A stretch of 64,000 nucleotides of DNA from Symbiodinium natans (Eukaryota; Sar; Dinophyceae; Suessiales; Symbiodiniaceae): the NCBI GenBank assembly GCA_905221605.1, contig CAJNDS010002771.1, positions 1 to 64,000 on the forward strand. Direction: 5' to 3'. The notes below the pieces were generated by a model. That model did not search any database. It was given only the letters and a program-made list of their open reading frames with translations, and was not told the origin of the DNA. The position numbers and the translations under genes were made by a program. Every line of letters starts with the position of its first letter. Within the stretch, counting starts at the first letter, position 1. This document shows positions 21,850-30,429 of the stretch, piece by piece.

Positions 21850-22281
21850 GGCACGGAGAGCCTACGCTGCACAAGTAAAGAGGCCACACCTGATCACATC
21901 ACATGCACAACGTGCTAGGAGACTCCGTACGAACACCACTCAACTCAATGAACTACAAAGAACATGTCCGCATTCTACAACTGCGAGCCTGGTTTTTGGA
22001 ACATCACATGCACAATCCAACACTCACATGTTGAATGTGTGGCCCCTGGGCCTCCCCCATTGCCCATAAAGCCCATTGGCTAGGCATTGGCACCATGTGC
22101 CTCAAGGCTCATACGGGACCATGTCCTTGCCTTGACTTCAAAACCGACTTCTAGCCGGCAACAACACACTGCAGCTCTCGCTTCCTCACATTAGCCCCTG
22201 GGCACATGTCGCTACCATGTAGCAATCTCTTTTCTTCGCCATAGCGATTGGAAACGAACACATCCGTTTCCCATCCACACC
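21850..22281 (-). other. Spacer between recombinase and gag ORFs
   Basis: About 430 bp without a supported ORF between the two same-direction genes. Such a long gap suggests gag-pol is expressed from its own message or promoter, or by trans-splicing of a polycistronic transcript. No promoter motif was recognised. Confidence 0.5.
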
Positions 22282-24468
22282 TCATCGCATGTTGCGTTTG
22301 CAAGTGCGACACTCTGGATTCATAAGATCCTCCTCAGAAGGCAAGACATACATTGCCGTGCGTGGGCGCCCACACACAAGGATGTTGTCGCCATAAGCAT
22401 GGTGAAGAACTCCGGATCTGGAGTGTTTTACCCATGTTCCAGTGCCTCGTACAGGGTTCCCGCTTGGAACAGGTACCCGATCATCGACCCGCACGGGGTC
22501 GGGTGATGTCTGCGATTCACTCGAGCCCGATGACTCACTCGAGCTATTGGAGGAAGACGACTCCTCCTCATCGGAACTTTCAACCTTGATAGCAGGCGTT
22601 AACGAGGCACTAAGGTATGCCTGAGTCGGCAACAAGCCCTTGCCTTGTGTTGGCCCATCTGCAGAAGGTGGCTGCGGGGGGAACGCCCACATGTGTCCCC
22701 GAGGTGCATCAGGAGAGAACTCAAGCTGTCTGATGGCATCCATGACTGTTTCTAGCTCCCTCACGGGCCCCATGCTCAACTCCACGGAGTACACAGCTTC
22801 AGTTCCTTCCACCGCCGTGACATGTCTGCCCAAACATGAACGGACCTCCTTCTTGGCACCAGCCTTGCTGGCCCAAGAGATGCACGTTCTTTTCAAGCTG
22901 TGTGAAGAGACCGCCTTATCCTTAAGCACAAGCCTTAGGAAAGCTGAGACCTCCCCTGCTGTAATGGCTCTGCGAGCCAACACGCCATTGGCTAGGGGCG
23001 GGCGGAAGAGCGCAGCACCAACATGCCCATGTAACAGAAGACCAACCTTCTCAAAGGCACACTTGCACGTCTCAAACCATTCATGATCCGCAATTCCACG
23101 CAACGGAATCAGGATTGGTAGCAGCTGCGCGACCCTTCTGGCTGCCCTTGCGGTCTTATGCTGCTTAACCCGGATTACCACATAGCCATCGCGGCCTTCA
23201 CCGTCCACATCCACGTACGCCACCTTACGGAAGTCCGATTGTCTGGCACGCGCATACAAGCATAGGAGACAATATCCGGCAAAGGCTCGATCCCAATCCG
23301 ATGTATCGTGTCCATGCAACAGGGAATGAAGGATACGAACTTGTGCCACAGTGAGCGGGGGTGCCTGTTGGAGGTCACCAAGGTTAGCCAACATACGCTC
23401 AGCCGCACCAACACACTTGCGGCTTATTTTGCACGGGATGTTTCTTACATCCATCACGAAGTAAGCAAAGCGCAGGGCGGACAAGAAGGATGAGGCTTTG
23501 GACGGTGGGGCCTGCGAACCATCCAAGAATTGCATGTACCTCCAAAACATGTCATCAGTGAAAGGATCGAGATTTGCACCAACAATGGTATCAAACCACC
23601 TTAGGAACGTGAGGATGCTACCTGCTCTCTTGGAGGCTGTTCCTGCGGCCCTCGACCCAATGCATGCTTCCAGCGCCTGTGGATCGACTTCGCACTCAGG
23701 GTGCATCTTGCGATTCCTCCGCATAATCACGATCCACTTATCAACCGCAAGCCTCACTGCTTTGCTTTGCTGGGCATCAACATCAACGTCGGAAAGGACT
23801 TTGAAAACAGATGATGCAAGGTCCCCAGGCACGACCGACTCCTGTTGCTCATCGAACGAAGTGAAAGGCTTGCACGGAAGCGACTGGGGGGTCCAGACTT
23901 CTGTTTCACGCATAGAAAGGGGTGGCATTTTAAGCTCTGAAGACACCGAGGACTCACCAAAGATTGCACTCACGGCAGGCAGCTCCCAAGGCAACACAAC
24001 ATCAGACAGGCCCCTGTCCGCTAACCGTACAAAGCTGTCGGCAAACACATCACCCACGGTACGCGCCATTTTTGCAGGAGGCTCGCTGACGGACGGTTTC
24101 TCAGACTCAGACACCTGTGAGTCTTCCCTGATGGCGTCATGGTCTGCAGACTGGCTCAACAACTCATCGCGCGCACCTGTTCGGCATGAAGTATGCCCAG
24201 AGCTGAGCTCAGACACTTCAGGGTTGACGTCGACCATTAAGTCTTCTGCCGCCGAAACAGGGGAGTTTTCGTCACCCCAATCTAGGCCATCAACTTCTGC
24301 ATCCAACGGCCTTGGCAACCGCAACGACGGCCCAGAGGACTGTACAACAGCCCCAAATGGGGGCAACTCAAAGGGAACGATAGGAAGGACTGGCGGCCCA
24401 TCATCTTCACTGACATGTCCGACCGAAAGATCATCCCCCCCTATATCCGGCAAACTATCCTCAGACAT
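22282..24468 (-). CDS. Tyrosine recombinase (integrase) of the retroelement
   Basis: 728 residues. Residues 1-200 are acidic and low in complexity. Residues about 225-360 fit the helical core-binding domain of tyrosine recombinases. The catalytic domain follows: ARARQSDF with Arg409, a lysine-bearing VKQHKTAR strand near 435, SSHSLKRTCISWASKAG with His523, CLGRH with His549 and EAVYSVE with Tyr560. At the HxxR box the sequence is HSLKR, so Lys526 occupies the usual arginine position, with Arg527 next to it. FSPDAPRG follows, as in DIRS-type recombinases. A Ser/Glu-rich stretch at 625-660 precedes a C-terminal tail with CRTCKRN. The enzyme would integrate a circular DNA copy by strand exchange, without target duplication. 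It is first in the element, upstream of gag. Confidence 0.87.
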   Translation of the reverse strand: MSEDSLPDIGGDDLSVGHVSEDDGPPVLPIVPFELPPFGAVVQSSGPSLRLPRPLDAEVDGLDWGDENSPVSAAEDLMVDVNPEVSELSSGHTSCRTGARDELLSQSADHDAIREDSQVSESEKPSVSEPPAKMARTVGDVFADSFVRLADRGLSDVVLPWELPAVSAIFGESSVSSELKMPPLSMRETEVWTPQSLPCKPFTSFDEQQESVVPGDLASSVFKVLSDVDVDAQQSKAVRLAVDKWIVIMRRNRKMHPECEVDPQALEACIGSRAAGTASKRAGSILTFLRWFDTIVGANLDPFTDDMFWRYMQFLDGSQAPPSKASSFLSALRFAYFVMDVRNIPCKISRKCVGAAERMLANLGDLQQAPPLTVAQVRILHSLLHGHDTSDWDRAFAGYCLLCLYARARQSDFRKVAYVDVDGEGRDGYVVIRVKQHKTARAARRVAQLLPILIPLRGIADHEWFETCKCAFEKVGLLLHGHVGAALFRPPLANGVLARRAITAGEVSAFLRLVLKDKAVSSHSLKRTCISWASKAGAKKEVRSCLGRHVTAVEGTEAVYSVELSMGPVRELETVMDAIRQLEFSPDAPRGHMWAFPPQPPSADGPTQGKGLLPTQAYLSASLTPAIKVESSDEEESSSSNSSSESSGSSESQTSPDPVRVDDRVPVPSGNPVRGTGTWVKHSRSGVLHHAYGDNILVCGRPRTAMYVLPSEEDLMNPECRTCKRNMR

Positions 24469-24486
24469 CGCACCACGAAGAGGTCG

Positions 24487-24813
24487 TTAACCAGGCAAAG
24501 ACAGGAGCTGGCGATAGCACGACTGCACCCAATGTGTAGCAGCACCAAAGCTGGTCCAATCAGATAGCGTGAGGTACAGAAGAAAACGGGCCCCTTCACG
24601 CCGACTAACAAGGAGGCCACGGAAACTAGGCTCCACAATGTAGCTGAAAATATCAGGTGGTGCGTCCAAGCAGCGCTGAAGTGCAGGCACGTGAAAGTGC
24701 AAAGGTCGAATGCGCACGGGTACAAAAACAAAAGAGGGCACAGGCACCCGGAAATCGTCGGAAGACGATGTGGAGGAACTTGATGCAGAGAGGTCCATCC
24801 ACTTCCCGATCAC
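24487..24813 (-). CDS. Hypothetical 108-aa leader ORF of the retroelement
   Basis: Not recognised. A Ser-rich N-terminus is followed by alternating hydrophobic and aromatic residues. It sits between repeat A1 and the recombinase ORF, in the same direction, ending 18 bp before the recombinase ATG. It could be a small extra protein or simply untranslated leader. Confidence 0.25.
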   Translation of the reverse strand: MIGKWMDLSASSSSTSSSDDFRVPVPSFVFVPVRIRPLHFHVPALQRCLDAPPDIFSYIVEPSFRGLLVSRREGARFLLYLTLSDWTSFGAATHWVQSCYRQLLSLPG

Positions 24814-24879
24814 GGGAAGCTTGCACGAAACTAAAGTCTTAGCACCTCAGTAAGAGCCACTAGACTAGAACGCGGCCTC

Positions 24880-25088
24880 CGGGTCAAAATTTTTGGCACT
24901 GAGCTGAAGAGCCAGTGCTGCACACACATCTTCCTGCACACGCAATTGCAAATCGTCGTTGGCATACCAAGCAAGACAAGCATCAGAAACTTTTGGGCTT
25001 CAAACCAAGACCAAACGGCACCCCGTTTTTCTTAGAGACAATTTGGCAGCAATCGATAAAACACCATTCGCTCGCGAACAGTAAGCTT
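24880..25088 (-). repeat. Split direct repeat A1 (element 5' end)
   Basis: 209 bp matching A2 at 16,278-16,486. It is the 5' terminus on the coding strand and adjoins capsid-like sequence at 25,089. It should hold the element promoter, but no motif is recognised. Confidence 0.9.
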
Positions 25089-25610
25089 TCCTTCCCGACC
25101 ATCCACACGCATCTGTCGAGCATCCCCGCAGGGTCCACCAGCTACAACGTCACCGTCGCTCGCAGTTTCACCAAAATGTTAGGCGCTTTCGTGACGTTCA
25201 ACAAGACCACGGAGGACCACGTGGACAATTTCGAGTACCCTGGAGCGAATGCGAACCGGAACCTCAAGGGCCAGCTGCAGCTGGGTGCGCTGCAGTACCC
25301 TCGCACGGCGAACGAGAGCATCGCCGAATGGCATCACTTTCTCGAGATTCTGGCGGGCATGTACGACTCGAAGCTGCGCAACATGCGCATCCGGGACAAC
25401 CTGTTCGGGAACACGCAGTTCGTTGCGGCCTTCCCCGTGGAGCGTTGCCCAAGCATCCTTTGAGCGGCATCTCAACACAGACACTCGGGCGACCTGTGCC
25501 GCTTCAGCTTCAGCAACATGGAGGCGGACCGCGCGGACCAGTGTTTTGTGCGCATGCTCAGCTACAATTTGTGCACTTTGAGCTCGGCGGGCGTGTCGAG
25601 CCTCGACTGA
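25089..25610 (+). pseudogene. Double-jelly-roll major-capsid-like gene, 3' part
   Basis: Continues the capsid-like frame directly after the retroelement. It encodes a second beta-rich barrel: ISSIPAG-type loop context, NVTVARSFTKMLGAFVTFNKT, the NLKGQLQLGALQYPRT strand, a WHHFLEILAGM helix and LRNMRIRDNLFGN. An in-frame TGA at 25,461-25,463 interrupts it, after which the same frame resumes with CRFSFSNMEADRADQCFVRM and ends at TGA 25,608-25,610. It therefore carries a premature stop in addition to the upstream frameshift and the insertion. Together the two parts give about 400 codons, within the size I would expect for small DNA-virus capsid proteins. Confidence 0.72.
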
Positions 25611-25776
25611 TAAAACAGGTAAAAACAGTGTTTGTATGTGCATTTTTGCTCATTTTGGCGCCGCCCTCAGAATTAGGATGTGTGCGTCAGGTAAAACGTG
25701 AGTCTTTTCTACCAGCTCGTGACGGTCTCAGGAGCTGCGGTCCTGCGGTCAGTTCAGTTCCCTCGACTAGTAAAAC
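25611..25776 (+). promoter_or_regulatory. Intergenic region with repeated TAAAAC motif
   Basis: Between the capsid-like and fibre-like genes, TAAAAC occurs at about 25,609-25,622, again at about 25,692 and just before the fibre ATG at 25,777. The contexts CTCGACTGATAAAACA and CTCGACTAGTAAAACA are nearly the same, and GTAAAACGTGAGTCT near 25,692 resembles the fibre start GTAAAACATGAGTCT. This may be a duplicated gene-junction or late-promoter element. No experimental motif is known to me. Confidence 0.35.
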
Positions 25777-25931
25777 ATGAGTCTATTTGAGTCGACCATC
25801 ACCGGGAACATCCTGAACGATGGCCAGACCCCCATCACCACCATCGAGAGGCAGGGGATCTCTGCAGGCCAGCTGGCCACGGTCCTCACGGCCTACACCC
25901 CCCTGACCGACACCGCAGCCAACACCGCCTC

Positions 25932-27878
25932 TGTTGGTTTGTCCAAGGGCTTTATTGGTTTTGGGGTTTGGGGGGTTGCTGACCGGGAACGGGCTCATCC
26001 AGCCTGGTACCACACACTAAGCATGCCCCTGCATGTCCCATCATGCCCCCACATCCCCGTGCATTTATAGCAGCAACTTTTTGGGATTTCGGGTTACTTT
26101 TGTCAGGGAATTTGGGTATATTTTCGGTAGAGAATACGTCAGACCTTTGTAAATATCATATGAGCTTAGGGTCTTGGGGCGTTGAATGCTTTGAATTGTT
26201 TATGTTGAGTTTTTTTGATTAAGGCTTGTTTTTGTGTGTGATTTTGAAGGCGTTTTTGTTAGAAATGCTTTTGGGTCAATTTTCGAGTATTGCTTCATAC
26301 ACGCATTTGTTTTGGGGGCGTTTAGGATTCGGGGTTTAAAGGGTTGAGACCGAAATTGTTTGTGTGTGCGCTTTCTCCTTGCTTTGCCTTCGTAATGGGA
26401 CTTATGCTACGACTTGGCGTTGGGGGCCTGTAGTAGGATCACAACTCACGCTCTGCGACTGCCTTGGCACAAGTCTCACGCACCCTTTTCTTTGGCTTTC
26501 TGTTCGGCTTCCAACCGCATCGTGAGAAGCGCAAGCAAGACCGCTCGAAACGTCTAGCGTCACGTGGAGCAAAAAGGGCCACCCTAACCTACTGGGCGGC
26601 GACATTCGTCATACCTGTGTTTCTTGCGGACGCCGGCTGTAAAACAGCGGTCTGCCGCAGTAGTGCCTCGGGTCGCCTCCGTTGTAAAATGTTGTCCAGC
26701 GTGCGTCAACGCAGCAAAAAAATCGCTGGGGCCTAGTGAATGCCATGTTTTCTCTACACAAATCACAAAATCGCCGGGGCTCATTGAACGCGGCGGTTTC
26801 TTCGCACAAATCACAAAACAACGCAGAAATCAGCCAGCCCCCAGCCCGAGCCACCCGGAGCCCCTTCCGAGCCACGTCCGAGCCCCCTGCGAGCCACCAA
26901 AAAACACACCCGAGCCCCCCCGCGCCACGTCCGAGCCCCCTGCCGAGCCACCAGGAAACACACCCCGAACCGCCCCGAGCCACGTCCGAAGTTGCAGAAA
27001 TGAGCTGGGCATCGAAATCTGAATCAGGCCAGAAACGGTGATCGTTAGGGCCGGTGGGCCCAAAAGACTCCGCTGCACATCCACAAAAACAAGTTTGCGT
27101 TAAGTCCGTTGTATCCGGGCTCGTTCTCGAGTCTGCCTGCTCTGCAATCAAAGAAAGGCAACTGGAAGGGCGGCGGCGCACGGACTGCTGAGAAGAGAAA
27201 GGAGTTCTGCGCAAACCTGGAGGACCAGGATGCTTGTGTCATAAAGAGGACCCTTCTTCGCTGGTATTTCTGCAGGCCACATGGAGCAATTGCGTTCCAC
27301 TGCAACAGATTTCAAGAAATTACACTGCCGCGACATGGTTTGGCCCTGTGTTTCTAAAATTGGGCGGACGCTTTATGGTACGACGGTAGCTCACCTCTCA
27401 CGCCCATGGCACAGCTGGGAAATGTTGCCTGAGCTGAAGTGCTTGGGGTTTGGGATAGCACTCAACACTGAGGTTAAGTCGGGGAAACAGGTGTCTGTGG
27501 CGCGTTGTCTTGCTACTTCGTTGAGCAAGACGGAAGTCAAAACACCAAAACATCAGAAATCACCAGATCATTCTGGGTCTCAGCAGCATTCAAAACCGAA
27601 AAAACGCAAAATAAAACCAATCATTGAAAAGAACAGGTGTTTGCCTGCCTGGGTGCTGTGGCACACACTCTGCCCTTTCACCGAAAGCTACCTACAATTC
27701 GCAAGACCAAACACAGAAACGACAAAAAGCAATGTGTCAACAGCACCTTCAAAAAACGGGTTTCAAAATGAGAAGATGTGGAGAAAGGCAAGCGGCTAGG
27801 GGAATGCTAGGCTGCAGGATGCTTCCGAGCCGAAAAACAAAATATCCATGTCCGACAAAGCCCTTGGGCAAACCAACA
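25932..27878. mobile_element. 1.95-kb TIR DNA element with perfect 8-bp target duplication, non-autonomous
   Basis: The left end TGTTGGTTTGTCCAAGGGC and the right end GCCCTTGGGCAAACCAACA are inverted repeats of about 22 bp with one mismatch. ACCGCCTC flanks both sides (25,924-25,931 and 27,879-27,886). Removing the element and one ACCGCCTC restores the fibre frame across the site. An 8-bp duplication is typical of hAT and P-type transposases. The inside holds a CGAGCC-rich tandem stretch at about 26,840-26,990 and no transposase that I can recognise, so it is probably mobilised in trans. Confidence 0.82.
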
Positions 27879-28338
27879 ACCGCCTCCATCGGCACCAACT
27901 CGGCCGCCGTGGCAGCGCTACAAACGCAGGCGGCCGCCATCCCACGCCTCCTGACCTCGCACCCTATGCGCTGGCCGCCGATTTGGCAGCCGCCAAGGGC
28001 CTCATCGCTGCCAACGCTTCCAGCATCACCAGCCTGAGCACCAGCCTCACTGCGGGGCTGGTGGGGAAGGCGAACCAAAGCGCACTCGACGCGCTGCAGC
28101 TGGACGTGAACTCCAAGAGCCAAGAGCACGCTCGCCTCCGTGAAGCTCGCCAACCATCCGACCACGCTTCCATGAGCAGCGCAATTACCGGCGCCGACAA
28201 TGCAGTGCTCGCGCCTCGCGCAGGTCGCAGCCACGTATGGGCTGAAGAGCACGCAGGACACTTGCAGGGTACACGGACACCGCGGAGCTCAACGCACTGC
28301 TGGCCGCGCAAGATGCGCGCCTGGATGGGTCAAAGTAC

Positions 28339-28913
28339 TGAAACTAGACCATTGATTCACTGAGCTAGACCACATGCTTTTAGTACCTTCATGACGCAGT
28401 ATCTGGATGTTGGGGCCTTAATGACTCACGTGTTTACCTGTCTGACCTTTTGGACCAGTTAAAAACCCTTATGACTCCAAGATCGACCGCAGGCTTATAA
28501 TGAGTGATCCTGTGAAGAGAACCCAAAGACCCTGGCGTTCATGCTACATTCGCAAGCTCATTCATAACCTTAACCATTAGGATTCAAGGGTCTTGTCATA
28601 AAGGTAGATCTGTGGGTCCCAAGATAGAAGCTGTCCAACATGAGCCATTATGCTAAAGGTTAAGAGAATAAAGATACGAAAAGATAATAAAACGAAGTGA
28701 ATAAGCATGAACGCAGTGAATGCATGAACGAAGTGTGTGTTACGTTCACGCTTATATTAATTTCATGCGTTCATTCACTCTGTTCATTCGCTTATACATT
28801 AATATAATGCGTTCTCTTCGCAGTATTAATATTATTAATGGTGTGTGAAGAGAGCGGAGTGAGTGAATAAGCGAATGAATAAAGTACGAAGAGAATATTT
28901 TAATGGCGGGTAC
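28339..28913. mobile_element. AT-rich insertion in the fibre gene with imperfect foldbacks
   Basis: About 575 bp interrupts the fibre frame, with GTAC at both borders (28,335-28,338 and 28,910-28,913). It is much richer in A+T than its surroundings. In its right half, phrases like GAATAAGC, ATGAACGCAGTGAATG and their reverse complements alternate, giving nested imperfect hairpins. No ORF. Type unknown; the short GTAC could be a target duplication or chance. Confidence 0.5.
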
Positions 28914-29930
28914 GATGCGGAGATCCTGGCGCTGCAAGGGCGAAGCCTTTTGCGACGGCGGCTGAGCTGTCGGCTTTAAGCGCTTATGTCCCGTGGACCG
29001 GACTCCAAGCGTCCATCCTGAACAAGATCGCGATCGCGCTTGCATCCAACTACAACTTCGCGCAAGTGGACGCCCTCATTGCGGGCGCAGCATTTCCAAC
29101 GCCCCCGCCTGGAGCGGAAACGACCTGGAAGCTGCTCACTGCAGAACCTGCACTTTACCGGGCCCCTGGTGGCCACGCTCCAGACTCGGACAACGCTGCA
29201 GATCGAGTGCCAGTCGACCAGAGCCAGACGTAACACGCAGGCCAAGGTAAATGCACAGATATCGAACGCCGTTGACGCCCTGAACGTTTCGCAGCACGCA
29301 GGCCGTCGGCTTCTCGGAGCTCTTACGGAGGCGGAGGGCGATGTCCGGCATCCCGTCAACGGCAACGCCGAAGGCGAAGACATCATCCTATAGTGCTCGA
29401 CAATTTTACGCCAAGAATGATCCGAGCACTGCTGCCCCAGGCACCCCTGGGAGCAAACCTGATCCTTGACAACCAGGCCACGGTGCAGCTGATCTGCGAC
29501 TGTTACTTCAAAACTGAGCCCGACGACCTGGAGCTCGCACGGGGGTCAGACACGGTGGTGTCCACCGTCAACAGCGGGGACGTGACGGCCGAAGTGCTAA
29601 ACCTCGCGACGGCGGGCAACGCGCGTGGCGTGCAATGCAGGCTTGGGGAAGGCCCAGGACCAGGCCATCTTCCTGCGCACGGCGGCAACCGGGCCCGCCA
29701 ATCTTATCGTGGAGAGCAACACGGGGCCAACGACCGCAAGGTGATCTGCAACTACGGCTTCCAGAACCTTCTGACGAAAAGCTGAAGCACAACGTGGAGC
29801 CCGAGCTCGAGGAGCTGCAGCAGCTCTTTGACGCCGTGGGCCAAAATGGTCCCGGCGGACCGAGAGGAGCCAGAAGCGCACACATTGGGCTTCATTGCGA
29901 ATGAAGTGCAGGAGACGGGGCTGTGTGCGG

Positions 29931-30391
29931 CAAGCTCGTGGACAAGGAGCTGGGAAGCTCGTCACACTGGATTACAACCGGGGTCCTCGCCTCCTGCAGC
30001 CGTCGCTGCCGGCTCCTGGGCGTCGTTGTGCTTGAACTTCAGCGCATTGTCCTGAAAGACCCGGAAGGTGGTAGCCGGCTGCTTCTCCACATTCTCGGGC
30101 GCTACGTGCACCGTCTCGTGCGGTCGCTTGTTGTATGCACCGAGCTGCGTTGGGGAGCCCCTGCCTCCAGGCCCTGGAACTCGTTCCCCATGTCTGTCGT
30201 CACCACATAGTTGCCCTCCTCCTCCACCAGCTCGGGGATGATCTCGGCCACAGCCTGGGTCACGGTTTCGGCTCGCTTGTCAGGCAGGGCCTTGGTGGCC
30301 ACCTCCCGCGTAAACACGTCGGTCACCACCAGCCCATACCGATTCCGGCCCCGGGTGTTTTGGCTAAAGTCCACCAGGTCCGCTTACAGCC
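29931..30391 (-). pseudogene. Retroviral-type (rve) integrase remnant, polinton-like, internally deleted
   Basis: On the minus strand ADLVDFSQNTRGRNRYGLVV, then TDVFTREVATKALPDKRAETV and VVTTDMGNEFQGLE match the first two-thirds of an rve integrase core, with acidic residues at ADLVD and TTDMGNEF. The frame then jumps to YNKRPHETVHVAPENVE, the usual end of the core (YN..PH....P..V). The stretch between, with the third catalytic acid and connecting helix, is missing, and the two parts are in different frames. A TAA lies directly upstream of ADLVD. Integrases of this type insert polinton and polinton-like DNA. It is convergent with the fibre gene and supports a polinton-type origin of this locus. 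Confidence 0.68.
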
Positions 30392-30429
30392 GGTCGTTGG
30401 GACTTTAACCCGGGACCCATTGCCCCGCC

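Larger units (their letters stand above)
15961..25088 (-). mobile_element. Tyrosine-recombinase retroelement (Ngaro/PAT-like) with oxygenase and methyltransferase domains
   Basis: A 9.1-kb element coding on the minus strand. Read 5' to 3' it has repeat A1 (24,880-25,088), a tyrosine recombinase ORF, a gag-like ORF, a pol ORF, repeat B1 (16,485-16,692), A2 (16,278-16,486), a 109-bp spacer and B2 (15,961-16,168). This A1...B1-A2-B2 arrangement is the split-direct-repeat architecture of tyrosine-recombinase retrotransposons; the B1/A2 junction equals the two outer ends joined, as expected for a circular intermediate. It lies inside the capsid-like gene with no target-site duplication beyond a shared TT, and removing it with one TT retained keeps the capsid frame, consistent with recombinase-mediated insertion. 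Intact ORFs and apparently identical repeat pairs suggest recent insertion. The recombinase-first gene order differs from the gag-RT-RH-YR order usual in DIRS and Ngaro. Confidence 0.87.
25777..29930 (+). pseudogene. Tail-fibre/spike-like gene with C-terminal S74 chaperone domain, broken
   Basis: The reading frame starts at ATG 25,777 and runs to 25,931, resumes at 27,879 after a TIR element, is broken again at about 28,339-28,913, and continues in several frames to about 29,930. The middle part is Ala/Ser/Thr-rich with repeated short helices (for example LAAAKGLIAANASSITSLS), typical of trimeric fibres. Around 29,400-29,620 is a beta-rich receptor-tip-like section. At 29,780-29,925 SDEKLKHNVEPELEELQQLF and GFIANEVQETG match the intramolecular chaperone of endosialidase-type fibres (peptidase S74 family), which trims itself after trimerisation. 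At least three frameshifts (near 27,920, 29,150 and 29,640-29,800) and two insertions make it non-functional. Its place next to the capsid-like gene argues for a virion attachment protein. Confidence 0.65.

Noticed and set aside
23498-24490. 330-codon + strand frame
   Set aside because: Antisense shadow of the tyrosine recombinase; the minus strand has the recognisable catalytic motifs.
26609-27214. 201-codon minus frame as a transposase of the TIR element
   Set aside because: No transposase motif; much of it comes from a CGAGCC tandem repeat.
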